Of a stretch of 64,000 nt of DNA, positions 42,445 through 51,927 are shown piece after piece. The position numbers and the translations under genes are program-made. Position 1 is the first letter of the stretch; every line of letters begins with the position of its first letter. The notes under the pieces were generated by a model. It was not told the origin of the DNA. It did not search any database and saw only the letters and a program-made list of their open reading frames with translations. This DNA is from JAJDUF01 sp965238265 (GTDB lineage: Bacteria > Chloroflexota > UBA11872 > UBA12225 > JAJDUF01). Where the stretch lies: the NCBI GenBank assembly GCA_965238265.1, contig OZ250185.1:2666001-2730000 (forward strand). The letters run 5' to 3'.

Positions 42445-45261
42445 ATGAATCCTGAACAACAAGCGCGGATAAACATAGACCGGCTGCTGGCGCAGGCGGG
42501 ATGGGTGGTCCAGGACGCTGACGCCCTCAACCCATATGCCGGCAGCGGCGTGGCGGTGCGCGAGTTCCAACTGAAGTCCGACCATGGCAGCGCCGATTAC
42601 CTGCTCTACATGAACCGAAAGGCAGTGGGCGTTATTGAGGCCAAGCCCGAGGGACACACCCTTGCCGGCGTCGAAGTCCAGTCCGATAAGTACAGCACCG
42701 GCTTGCCGGACACTCTGCCGGCCTACCGGCGGCCACTCCCGTTCCTGTACGAGAGCACCGGCGTGGAGACCCGGTTCACCAACCTGCTGGACCCGGAAGC
42801 TCGCAGCCGTGCGATCTTCTCCTTCCACACTCCCAAGACGCTGGCCGAGTCGATCGGTGAACTGGAAGGCGCCTCCGATTCCCCCGATTTTGGCCAGCAC
42901 GCGGCGGCCGAGCTGCGCGGCGACTACACCGCGCCCCGTACCCTCCGCGAAAGATTGAAGGACCTGCCGCCCCTCAAGACCGACGGACTGTGGAACGTGC
43001 AGGTGCGGGCCATTACGAACCTGGAAGAGTCCTTGGCTGCCGGCCGGTCGCGGGCGCTGGTGCAGATGGCGACCGGCAGCGGCAAGACCTTCATGGCCTG
43101 TAACCAGGTATACCGCCTCATCAAATACGCCGACGCGCGTCGGGTGCTCTTCTTGGTGGACCGTGCCAACCTGGGACGCCAGACCCTACGCGAGTTTCAG
43201 GGCTTCACCATCCCTGACGATGGCCGCAAGTTCACCGAGCTTTACAACGTCCAGCTCTTGCAGTCCGGGCGCATTGACCCGGTGAGCCGCGTCTGTATCG
43301 CCACCATTCAGCGGGTGTATTCGCTGCTCAAAGGTGAAGAGCTAGACCCGGAGCTGGAGGAGTTTTCCGGCTTTGACCCGGACGCCATGCAGCGCGAGCC
43401 GGCGCCGGTGGAATACAACCCGGATATTCCCATCGAGACCTTCGACTTCATCATCACGGACGAGTGTCACCGCTCCATCTACAACCTGTGGCGCCAAGTG
43501 CTGGAGTACTTCGACGCCTTCCTCATCGGCCTGACCGCGACCCCCTCCAAGCAGACGTTCGGCTTCTTCCAACAGAACTTGGTGATGGAATACAACCACC
43601 AGCAGGCGGTGGCCGACGGTGTCAATGTCGACTCCGATACCTACCGTATCCGCACCGCGATTACGCAGCAAGGCTCCTCGGTAAAGGCCGGGTACTACGT
43701 AGACCGGCGGGACCGCTCCACCCGCAAAGTCCGCTGGGAGCAGCTCGACGAGGACTTCACCTACGCGCCCAACCAATTGGATCGGGAAGTCGTGGCCGAG
43801 GACCAGATTCGGACGGTCATCCGCACCTTTCGAGACCGTCTGTTCAGGGAGATATTTCCAGGCCGCCAGGACGTGCCCAAGACCATCATCTTCGCCAAAG
43901 ATGACAGCCACGCCGACGACATAGTGCGTGTCGTGCGGCAGGAGTTCGCCAAGGGCAACGACTTCTGTCAGAAAATCACCTACAAGACCACGGGGGCAAG
44001 GCCGGAAGACCTACTCACCGCGTTTCGCAATAGCTACAACCCGCGCATCGTCGTCACGGTGGACATGATCGCCACAGGCACCGACATCAAGCCGGTCGAA
44101 ATCGTCTTCTTCATGCGCCTCGTGCGGAGCCGGAGCTTTTTCGAGCAGATGAAGGGCCGCGGCGTGCGGACTATCTCCGCTACCGAATTCCATGCCGTCA
44201 CCCCCGACGCCCCCAACAAAGACCGTTTCGTCATTGTTGACGCGGTGGGAGTGACCGAGCACCAGCTATCCGATTCCTTCACCCTGGAGCGACAGCGGAC
44301 CGTCCCCTTCGACAAGCTGCTCGACTTGGTGAGCATGGGCAGCCGCGAGCCGGACGTGCTCTCCTCCCTCGCCAGCCGCCTCGCTCGCCTGGAACGGAAG
44401 CTGACCCCTCGGGAGCGGGAGTCCATCGAAGCCGTCGCCCCGGGGACCTCGCTCCCGGACCTGATTGATGGCTTGGTCACTGCCACCGACCCCGACGCGG
44501 CCCTGGCGGCCGCCCAGCAGACGACCGGACAGGACGACCCACCGCCGGCGGCGATCACCGAGGCGGAACGGCAGTTGTGCGAGGATGCCGCCCGGCCATT
44601 TGCCGAGAATCCCCAACTGCGCCAGCGCCTGGTGGAGATCCACCGCTCCTACGAGCAGACCATAGATACGGTCAGCGACGACCAGTTGCTCGAAGCCGGC
44701 TTCTCTTTAGAGCAGGCCGCCAGCATAGTGCAGTCTTTCCAGGACTACATTGCGGAGCACCGGGACGAGCTTACGGCCCTCCAGGTGCTGTACGAGCGAC
44801 CCTACCGGCACCGCTTGCGCTACGCCGACATCAAGGCGCTGGCCGACACCCTGCAAGCGCCGCCGCGTTCCTGGACTACCGACCGGCTCTGGCAGGCCTA
44901 TCAGCGGCTGGACCAGTCCCGGGTCCGCGGCTCCGGCCAGCGGCAGCTGGCGGACATCGTGTCCCTGGTGCGCTATGCCATTGGCCAGATGGATGAGCTG
45001 ACACCCTTCACCGACCAGGTCAAGGAACGCTTCCGCGGCTGGCTGGACATGCAGGAGATCGCCGGGCGGGCCTTCACGGCGGAGCAGGTGCAGTGGTTGG
45101 AATCCATCCGCGACCACATCGCGGGCAGCGTCGGCATGGAGATGACCGACTTCCAGTTGGACCCCTTCATCCAGCGGGGTGGCCTGCACCGGGCGTATAC
45201 TCTGTTTGGCGACGAGCTACCCCAGCTCCTGGAAGAACTGAACCTAGAACTGGCAGCGTAA
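42445..45261 (+). CDS. hsdR: Type I restriction endonuclease subunit R
   Basis: 938 residues, EcoEI-like. The N-terminal PD-(D/E)xK nuclease has D51 (ADYLLYM) and E65-A-K67 (VGVIEAK). The translocase motor has Walker A MATGSGKT near residue 207, DECH near 338 (ITDECHRSIY), motif III GLTATPSKQ and motif V/VI region VTVDMIATGTDIKPVE, MKGRGVRT. The C-terminal EcoEI_R_C region ends LPQLLEELNLELAA, the segment duplicated as fragments at 36656 and 37011. First gene of the R-S-M operon, 8 bp before hsdS. No motif is broken, but the complex it needs looks inactive because of hsdM. Confidence 0.95.
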   Translation: MNPEQQARINIDRLLAQAGWVVQDADALNPYAGSGVAVREFQLKSDHGSADYLLYMNRKAVGVIEAKPEGHTLAGVEVQSDKYSTGLPDTLPAYRRPLPFLYESTGVETRFTNLLDPEARSRAIFSFHTPKTLAESIGELEGASDSPDFGQHAAAELRGDYTAPRTLRERLKDLPPLKTDGLWNVQVRAITNLEESLAAGRSRALVQMATGSGKTFMACNQVYRLIKYADARRVLFLVDRANLGRQTLREFQGFTIPDDGRKFTELYNVQLLQSGRIDPVSRVCIATIQRVYSLLKGEELDPELEEFSGFDPDAMQREPAPVEYNPDIPIETFDFIITDECHRSIYNLWRQVLEYFDAFLIGLTATPSKQTFGFFQQNLVMEYNHQQAVADGVNVDSDTYRIRTAITQQGSSVKAGYYVDRRDRSTRKVRWEQLDEDFTYAPNQLDREVVAEDQIRTVIRTFRDRLFREIFPGRQDVPKTIIFAKDDSHADDIVRVVRQEFAKGNDFCQKITYKTTGARPEDLLTAFRNSYNPRIVVTVDMIATGTDIKPVEIVFFMRLVRSRSFFEQMKGRGVRTISATEFHAVTPDAPNKDRFVIVDAVGVTEHQLSDSFTLERQRTVPFDKLLDLVSMGSREPDVLSSLASRLARLERKLTPRERESIEAVAPGTSLPDLIDGLVTATDPDAALAAAQQTTGQDDPPPAAITEAERQLCEDAARPFAENPQLRQRLVEIHRSYEQTIDTVSDDQLLEAGFSLEQAASIVQSFQDYIAEHRDELTALQVLYERPYRHRLRYADIKALADTLQAPPRSWTTDRLWQAYQRLDQSRVRGSGQRQLADIVSLVRYAIGQMDELTPFTDQVKERFRGWLDMQEIAGRAFTAEQVQWLESIRDHIAGSVGMEMTDFQLDPFIQRGGLHRAYTLFGDELPQLLEELNLELAA

Positions 45262-45268
45262 CCACACC

Positions 45269-46834
45269 ATGAATGACCGGAACATCCCCGCCGGCTGGGT
45301 CACTGCCACCATCGGCGAAGCGTGCCTAGTAAATCCCCGTTCCTTTACCGATTCTGTTGAAGACGACACGTCAATCTCTTTCGTGCCGATGGCAGCTGTC
45401 GAAGCTGTAACGGGACAGATAGATTTGAGCCAAGTAAGAGTCTATGGCGAAGTTAAAAAGGGCTACAAGCGTTTCTCTGAAGGCGACGTCCTGTTCGCCA
45501 AGATTACGCCCTGCATGGAAAACGGAAAGATCGCTATTGCCAAAGGGCTTACCAGCGGCGCTGGCTGCGGATCAACGGAGTTTCACGTCCTGCGTCCAGT
45601 GGGTGGACTTTCCCGGCACTACTTGGCGAATTTCCTGCTCCAGCAGGAGTTTCGCAAAGAAGCTCAGAGGCACATGACAGGAACAGCGGGCCAGTTGCGT
45701 GTTCCCGCTGCGTTCGTAAATGAGGCCCCGTTTCCCCTCCCGCCCCTCCCCGAGCAGCACCGCATCGTCGCCGCAATCGAGCAGCACCTCACCCGCCTCG
45801 CCGCCGCCGTGACCGCCCTGCAGCGGGTCCAGGCCAACCTGCAACGTTACCGGGCCAGCGTCCTCAAGACTGCCTGCGAAGGCAAGCTGGTCCCCACCGC
45901 GGCGGCGCTGGCCCGCGCCGAGGGCCGCGACTACGAGCCGGCCGACCGTCTTCTGGCGCGCATCCTGGTCGAGCGCCGCGCCCGCTGGGCGGCCCAGCCG
46001 AAGCGCCGCGGCCGGTACAAGGAGCCGGCCCCACCCGACACGTCCGCCTTGCCGCAGCTACCGGAGGGGTGGGCATGGGCAACCATCGGGCAGGCCGCTG
46101 AGATACAGGGTGGAATCCAAAAGCAGCCAAAACGTAGACCAGCGCATAACCCATTTCCATACCTCAGGGTGGCGAATGTATTACGTGGGCAACTCGACCT
46201 AGAGGAAGTTCATCAAATCGAACTGTTCCCTGGCGAACTCGAAAAGCTCAGGCTGCTTCGCGACGACTTGCTAATCGTAGAAGGCAACGGCAGTCCATCG
46301 CAGATAGGACGTATGGCTATTTGGAAGGGCGAAGTACCGGTCTGCGTCCACCAGAACCACATTATCAGGGCGCGTGTTTTGGGCGGAACTACTCCACAGT
46401 TTGTTGAGTCATACTGGAATTCTCCGAGAGGGTCTTCTGGTGTTCTAAATGTAGCTAGTTCAACCAGCGGCCTGTATACACTGAGTGTTAGCAAGGTGAG
46501 TAACCTCCCAATCCCCCTCCCGCCATTGGCCGAGCAGCGCCGCATCGTCGCCGAGGTCGAGCGGTGCCTGTCGGTCATCCGGCAAGCCGAGGCCACGGTA
46601 GCGGCCAGCCTACAGCGGGCCGAGCGCCTACGCCAGAGCATCCTCAAACAGGCGTTCTCCGGGCAGCTCGTACCCCAGGACCCCAACGACGAGCCGGCCG
46701 CGGTGCTGTTGGCACGCATCCAGGCGCAGCGCGCCGCCGCCGAGACCGCCGCCAAAGCGCAACGCAAGCCGCGCCGTCGGAGAGCGAGACGAACACCGGC
46801 GAGGCAGTTGCACCTCGCGGAAGGGACACCATGA
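45269..46834 (+). CDS. hsdS: Type I restriction-modification specificity subunit S
   Basis: 521 residues with two target recognition domains, each ending in a conserved helical spacer: PFPLPPLPEQHRIVAAIEQH (about residue 155-175) and LPIPLPPLAEQRRIVAEVER (about 410-430). The TRDs (IPAGWVTATIGEACLVNP... and LPEGWAWATIGQAAEIQGG...) bind the two halves of a bipartite site that cannot be predicted by eye. The TRD segments are AT-richer than the spacers, the usual mark of domain swapping. It overlaps hsdM by ATGA. Confidence 0.94.
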   Translation: MNDRNIPAGWVTATIGEACLVNPRSFTDSVEDDTSISFVPMAAVEAVTGQIDLSQVRVYGEVKKGYKRFSEGDVLFAKITPCMENGKIAIAKGLTSGAGCGSTEFHVLRPVGGLSRHYLANFLLQQEFRKEAQRHMTGTAGQLRVPAAFVNEAPFPLPPLPEQHRIVAAIEQHLTRLAAAVTALQRVQANLQRYRASVLKTACEGKLVPTAAALARAEGRDYEPADRLLARILVERRARWAAQPKRRGRYKEPAPPDTSALPQLPEGWAWATIGQAAEIQGGIQKQPKRRPAHNPFPYLRVANVLRGQLDLEEVHQIELFPGELEKLRLLRDDLLIVEGNGSPSQIGRMAIWKGEVPVCVHQNHIIRARVLGGTTPQFVESYWNSPRGSSGVLNVASSTSGLYTLSVSKVSNLPIPLPPLAEQRRIVAEVERCLSVIRQAEATVAASLQRAERLRQSILKQAFSGQLVPQDPNDEPAAVLLARIQAQRAAAETAAKAQRKPRRRRARRTPARQLHLAEGTP

Positions 46835-47943
46835 CTACTGCCTCGACCATCGGCCAGAAGCTCTGGAACTACTGCGACGTCCTCCGCGACGCCGGCCTCT
46901 CCTATGGCGACTACCTGGAGCAGCTGACCTACCTCATCTTCCTCAAGATGATGCACGAGCGCAGCCAGCCGCCCTACACCTTGCTCCCCGACTACCGGCC
47001 GCCCCCCATTCCGCCAGGCTACGACTGGTCCAGCCTGCTCGCACTGGATGGCGCTGATCTGGAGACCCACTACCGCCGCACACTAGAAGCCCTGGCCCAA
47101 CAGCCCGGCACCCTTGGCGTCATCTTCAGCAGGGCCAGGAACGAAATCCAGGAACCGGCCATGCTGACCCGGCTCATCAAGGACCTCATCAACAGCGAGA
47201 ACTGGTCGGCCCTCAGCGCCGATGTCAAGATGGTCCTGACCAATCCGCCTTTCGGACGGAAGTCCAGCCTTACCTTCATCAACGCCGCAGGGAAGTCGGA
47301 GCGAGAAAGCCTGGAGGTGGAACGGCCCGACTTCTGGGCCACGACCAGCAACAAGCAGCTGAACTTCCTGCAGCACGTGCATACCTTGCTGAAGATTCAC
47401 GGTCGGGCGGCCGTCGTGGTGCCGGACAACGTTCTATTCGAGGGCGGCGCGGGGGAGACAGTGCGGCGTCGGCTGCTTCACGTGTGCGACGTACATACCC
47501 TACTGCGACTGCCCACGGGCATGTTCTATTCCCAGGGCGTCAAAGCCAACGTGCTCTTTTTCGACCGCAAACCCGCCCGCGAGACCCCCTGGACCCAGGC
47601 CCTCTGGATTTACGACCTCCGCACCAACCGGCACTTCACCCTCAAGGCCAACCCGCTGGACCGCTCCCACTTGGACGACTTTGTAGCGTGCTACAACCCT
47701 GCTAACCGTCACGAGCGCCAGGAGACCGAGCACTTTCACCGCTTCAGCTACGACGATTTGCTGCAGCGGGACAAAGTGAATCTCGACATCTTCTGGCTGC
47801 GCGACGAGAGCATGGCCGACTCCGCTAACCTGCCGCCGCCCGATCTCATCGCCGAGGAGATCGTGGAGGACCTCCGCACGGCCTTGGAGCAGTTGGAGGC
47901 GATCGCCGCAGACCTCTCGCCGACTCCACGCCTTCCCCTGTGA
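46831..47943 (+). CDS. hsdM: Type I DNA methyltransferase subunit M with internal deletion
   Basis: 370 residues, against about 490 for the family. The N-terminal helical domain is normal (GQKLWNYCDVLRDAGLSYGDYLEQLTYLIFLKMMHE). Then LINSENWSALSADVK passes directly into MVLTNPPFGRKSS. Absent is the whole segment that normally lies between, with GDAYEGLLE, the GQYFTPR motif and motif I (DPACGTGGF) that binds SAM. NPPF (motif IV) is near residue 138, where it is usually beyond 250. The reading frame is kept. Without motif I it should neither methylate nor support SAM-dependent restriction. The remaining C-terminus (FYSQGVKANVLFF, KVNLDIFWL) is normal. Confidence 0.93.
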   Translation: MTTASTIGQKLWNYCDVLRDAGLSYGDYLEQLTYLIFLKMMHERSQPPYTLLPDYRPPPIPPGYDWSSLLALDGADLETHYRRTLEALAQQPGTLGVIFSRARNEIQEPAMLTRLIKDLINSENWSALSADVKMVLTNPPFGRKSSLTFINAAGKSERESLEVERPDFWATTSNKQLNFLQHVHTLLKIHGRAAVVVPDNVLFEGGAGETVRRRLLHVCDVHTLLRLPTGMFYSQGVKANVLFFDRKPARETPWTQALWIYDLRTNRHFTLKANPLDRSHLDDFVACYNPANRHERQETEHFHRFSYDDLLQRDKVNLDIFWLRDESMADSANLPPPDLIAEEIVEDLRTALEQLEAIAADLSPTPRLPL

Positions 47944-47992
47944 GAGGGTGAGGGCCGGGGGGTGAGGCGGGCAGGCGCCGGAACGCAGCGGC

Positions 47993-49682
47993 TCAGGACT
48001 CGATCAGCCCTTCCTGGGGCATTGTCCAGGGCAGAGCATAGAAAGGCGCCATCTGCGGGGCGCGTGGTATTGGCATGTCTCCGAACGGTACGTCAATGAC
48101 CACCGGCGCCTGGCGTTCCAGCGCGAGCGGAATCAGCGTTCCCAACTCCGTGGGGTCGCTGGCCCGCATGCCGACTGCGCCGAATGACTCGGCGAACTTG
48201 ACGAAGTCCGGGTTGTGCAGGTCGGTCTCGTAAGCTCCGGTAAACGACTCCTCCAGGTCGCGGGCAACGTTGCCGTAGGAGTCGTTTCTGAAGATGATGG
48301 TCGTGACATTGATCCCGTACTTGACTGCCGTCGAAAGCTCGGACGAGTTGAACATGAACCCGCCGTCTCCGACGATACACACTACGGGGCGGTCCGGTTG
48401 AGCCACCTTCGCGCCCAGCGCGGTCGGGAAGGAAAAGCCGAGGTTGTATGAGTACCCGGAGTCTATGTACGTCTTGGGGTGCTTCACTTGGTAGTGGGTG
48501 CGGGCGTAGTAGCCGAACTGCGTGATATCCCAGACGATGAAAGCGTCCTCCGGGATACTGTTCTGGATTGTCTCCAGAATCGGGTACTGCGGCTCCTTGA
48601 GCCTGATGTCGTAGTAGGCGATCAGGCACCGAGCCGCGCTGACCGCTTCGACGGGCGACGGGCGCTCTCCCGCCCCGGCCTCGGTGAGGAAGGGCAGCAA
48701 GGCCTCGATAGTCGCTCTGGCATCGCCATGCAAGGGGATGGTGTTGGACTGGACTCGTGTGAGTTCGGTGTCGTCTATGTTGATGTTCACTAACGTGGAT
48801 GCCTCGCCGGCCGGATTGCCCAGCGAAAAACGGGTGCCGATTCCGATCACGACGTCGGCGGCCTCCATCACCTCGTAAAGCTGGTTCATCTCCTGTCTCT
48901 CGCCCCGAGGGCTGAAACAGGAGCCATAAGACAGCGGATGGCTGTCTGGCATGGTGCCCTTGCCGCCGTTGGACGTGATCACCGGGATGTTTGTTGCTTC
49001 GGCCAGTTTGACGAGAGCTTGTTCTGCGTCTGATCGCGCCACTCCGCCGCCGGCGTAGATCAGGGGCAGGCGAGATTGGGCGATGACACGGGCGACCTCC
49101 CGCATGTTGCTCCGGGCTGGGCACAATCCGCGAGACCGGGGCCGGGTTCCGCAGCACGACTTCCTCCCGCTCCACCCCAACCTCGGGCGGGACCTCGATC
49201 AAAACGGGACGGGGACGGCCGGTACGCATCTGTCTGAACGCTTCGAACACGGCTTCCGGTATCTCCCGCGGCCTGAGCGCCCGCCGCTGCCACTTGGTCA
49301 CGGGACGCACCACGTCCGGCTGGTCCAAAACCTCATGAACGGCCCCGAGGTTCTTGCCGATCCGGTCGCGCGGAACCTGGCCGGCAATGAGGAGCACGGG
49401 CGAGGAGCGGGCGTATGCCGTGGCGAGGCCGGCGGCGGCGTTGTAAAGCCCCGTGCCCGGAACCACCAAGGCTACCCCCGGTTTTCCTGACGCGCGAGCA
49501 TAGCCGTCGGCCATGTAGGTCGTGGCCTGTTCGTGGCGGGTCGTGATCATGCGGATGCCCGGCTCGTCCCGTAGCGCGGCGATAATCCCGTAAATCTGGA
49601 TGCCTGGAATCCCAAATACGACTTCAACGCCTTCCCTGACGAGGGACTTCACCAGGGCTTCACCTCCACTCATTTTCACCAC
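47993..49682 (-). pseudogene. Thiamine-diphosphate enzyme, acetolactate synthase-like, frameshifted
   Basis: The N-terminal PYR domain runs from ATG 49682 (GGEALVKSLVREGVEVVFGIPG, TRHEQATTYMADGYARASG, the TPP-activating Glu in RHEQ) to about 49115. The central and PP domains continue in a second frame from about 49107 (NMREVARVIAQSRLPLIYAGGG ... VVCIVGDGGFMFNSSELSTAVKYGINV, with the GDG...N metal/TPP motif) to the stop at 47993. One base change in length near 49107-49118 would restore a single ORF of about 560 residues. The family includes acetolactate synthase, benzoylformate and oxalyl-CoA decarboxylases; which one is undecided. A sequencing error cannot be excluded, since both halves are otherwise intact. 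Confidence 0.8.
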
Positions 49683-49702
49683 GGTTCACCTACTCCGTCC
49701 GG

Positions 49703-51022
49703 CTACGGCGTCGCTGGCGCCTCTGCCCGCGGCAAGAAGGGGTTCTCGGCCGGCTCCTTGCCACCGTAGAACCAGGTAAGCGGGAGCACTTTGAGCTTCT
49801 GGCTGAAGCCGCCCGGCTTGGACTTGCTATCAATCAGCTCCGCGCGGGTCGGGTGCTCGTCCATGGTGGTGTAGCTGTGCGCGATGAGCACCCGGTCCCG
49901 GCCGACGAACACCGATGGGTAGGACCAGCGGCCGTAGGTGGCGTCTTGCGTGATGTATTCGACTTCCCGTTCCGGGGCGGCCATATCCGGCAGGAAATAG
50001 TATTCGGCCGGCCGTACCGGGTGGATGGGACCTGGCTCGACGCGCGTGGTCTCGTGGATGGACTCGATATTCTGGAAGAATTCCCAGACGCTGCCCCCGT
50101 TGCGACTGATCGCCGCCGAGATGCGCGTCCGGTTGTAGCCGCGCTTGACCTCCTCCTCCGTCTCCTGGTTCCAGACGAGGAGCAGGTGCCCGGTCGCGGG
50201 GATGGCACGAATCTGCGCCGGCGTGGTGGTCGCAGCGAGCGAGGTCGGCGCGGGGCGCGTCCAGGTCTCGCCATTGTCATCCGACCAGGACTGAAACAGC
50301 CGCCCCAGCCCGGTACGCATCACCATGAGCAGGCGGCCGGGGCTGACCTCGGCCACGCTCGGCTCATTGACGTAGCTATAGGTCGCGTTCCAGTCGTGAA
50401 GGATGACCAGCTCGCCGTCACGGTTGCGCTCCCACGTGCGCCCGTCGTCGTCGGAGTAGCAGACGTAGACGAACGAGAACCGCGGATCGAAGAAGTGCGC
50501 TGCGGTGGAGACCCACTGCCCGCCGATCAGCTTGCCGGAGAAGGGCGGCCGCACGTCGCTAGGCCCGGCCCGCTGACCGAGCATGCCGTAGACGGGTAGC
50601 ACGATCCGTCCCGACGACGTGCGGAGCAGCACGTCCTGGTAGGCGTGCGCCGGGAGGCCAGGCGGGGTCACCTGCACCGGGCGCTCCCAGGTCTCACCGC
50701 CGTCCGGTGAGCGCCAGAAGACCAGGTGATGAATGCCGCGCCGGGCCTCCTCCGCGTCCTGTTTCAGCGCCACCAGGCCGACGCCGCGGCCTGCCAGCCG
50801 CACGAGCGAGGTCCCGCCGCCGCCAACGGGCGCGCCGTCGGCATCGTGACGCTCGAACGGCTCCGACCAGCTGACGCCGCCATCGTCCGACGTGGTGAAG
50901 GTCGTACCCGCTGCATGGAGAATGCGACCGTCTTCAAGCTCAGTGAAGGTCGAGGAGTGGAAATACCTCGTCTCGTGGAGGGCTAACAGTTCCTCCGGTC
51001 GGGTCATCGGCACATTGCTCAT
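49703..51022 (-). CDS. Sialidase-like BNR-repeat protein (second)
   Basis: 439 residues. Asp-boxes are clear in four or five blades: TTSDDGGVSWSEP, RSPDGGETWERP, YSDDDGRTWERN, WSDDNGETWTRP and a degenerate SRNGGSVWEF. The start is LALHETRYFHSSTFTELEDG. No signal peptide is seen. Related genes in Chloroflexota and Planctomycetota accompany sugar-acid or polyol dehydrogenases, as here. Its start overlaps the APH-like gene stop by 4 bp, so the two are cotranscribed. Confidence 0.83.
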   Translation of the reverse strand: MSNVPMTRPEELLALHETRYFHSSTFTELEDGRILHAAGTTFTTSDDGGVSWSEPFERHDADGAPVGGGGTSLVRLAGRGVGLVALKQDAEEARRGIHHLVFWRSPDGGETWERPVQVTPPGLPAHAYQDVLLRTSSGRIVLPVYGMLGQRAGPSDVRPPFSGKLIGGQWVSTAAHFFDPRFSFVYVCYSDDDGRTWERNRDGELVILHDWNATYSYVNEPSVAEVSPGRLLMVMRTGLGRLFQSWSDDNGETWTRPAPTSLAATTTPAQIRAIPATGHLLLVWNQETEEEVKRGYNRTRISAAISRNGGSVWEFFQNIESIHETTRVEPGPIHPVRPAEYYFLPDMAAPEREVEYITQDATYGRWSYPSVFVGRDRVLIAHSYTTMDEHPTRAELIDSKSKPGGFSQKLKVLPLTWFYGGKEPAENPFLPRAEAPATP

Positions 51023-51852
51023 CTGCTCTTGCTCCTCGTGTTGACCGCGTGCTGCCGTTCCATCTTTCCGATCAGGGGAAGCAGGCGTGCCTCCTCGTCT
51101 GGGAAGTCCATGCTGAGGCGGGCTACGGCGATGGGCAACTGCCAGGCCGCAAGCTGTTCCCGATCAGCCCCCGTAATAGTGGCATATCGGTGCAGGTAGC
51201 GCGACCGGGCAATGCTGCGGGCGAGACTCACGAGCCGGCCGCTGATTCGCCCGGTCGGTGGGCTACCGACCTGCAGGATCAGTGCAGTCAGGGCAACATC
51301 GGCCAGGGCATTGCCGCGGCACCCCGTCAGCCAGTCAATAATCACCGGTCCCTGGGGAGTCAGGATAATCCGGTCCGGGTGGAAATCGCCGTGGCACAGC
51401 TGTGTGCCGTCGGGCAGCGCTTCCAGCGCCGACAGGGCCGCCTCCCTCGTCCTCATCGAGACGGCCGTTGCTTGCCGGATCAGCGCAGCGTAGTGCTCGC
51501 GCTGGGAAGGGAGGTCCGGGGCCACGTGCTGATGAATAGTGCCGTGCAGCTCGGCGAACAGACGGGTCAAACCGAGCAGCCGCCACGGCGTCGTGCCGAA
51601 CCGCTGCAGCATCGTTGGCCCTGCCACGTGCCGGTAGATGATGCCGCGTCGCCCGTCTACCCGGCGCCGCCCGACGACGGTAGGCGTTGGCAGTCCCAGG
51701 GCCTGGACCTGTTGGGCGCTACGCCATTCTTGATCCACCGCGTCGGCCGGCCGGTCCGCATGGTAGAGCTTCAAGACCTCGGTGTCGGACCAGCGATAGA
51801 TGTCTGCCGTGCGGCCATAGCCAATGAGCGGAAGCGGCCACTCTGCGGTCAT
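51019..51852 (-). CDS. Aminoglycoside phosphotransferase (APH)-family kinase
   Basis: 277 residues. Catalytic loop LCHGDFHPDRIILT and metal-binding VIIDWLTGCRGNALADVA are the APH/ChoK hallmarks, and the N lobe has the VLKLYHADRPADAVDQEW lysine. Such proteins phosphorylate small molecules (sugars, choline, antibiotics); resistance cannot be inferred. ATG 51852 gives MTAEWPLPLIGYGRTADIYRW; a longer frame adds nine codons. Coupled to the sialidase-like gene downstream. Confidence 0.82.
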   Translation of the reverse strand: MTAEWPLPLIGYGRTADIYRWSDTEVLKLYHADRPADAVDQEWRSAQQVQALGLPTPTVVGRRRVDGRRGIIYRHVAGPTMLQRFGTTPWRLLGLTRLFAELHGTIHQHVAPDLPSQREHYAALIRQATAVSMRTREAALSALEALPDGTQLCHGDFHPDRIILTPQGPVIIDWLTGCRGNALADVALTALILQVGSPPTGRISGRLVSLARSIARSRYLHRYATITGADREQLAAWQLPIAVARLSMDFPDEEARLLPLIGKMERQHAVNTRSKSR

Positions 51853-51887
51853 GGGCTTCCTCGGGCCTAGTCTACCCAAGATCGGCC

Positions 51888-51922
51888 GCTGGACTCCGGC
51901 TTTCGCCGGAGTGACGAGGAGT
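51888..51922. repeat. Dispersed palindrome
   Basis: GGACTCCGGCTTTCGCCGGAGTGACGAGG, the same element as near 15010. Confidence 0.75.
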
Positions 51923-51927
51923 GGCGC

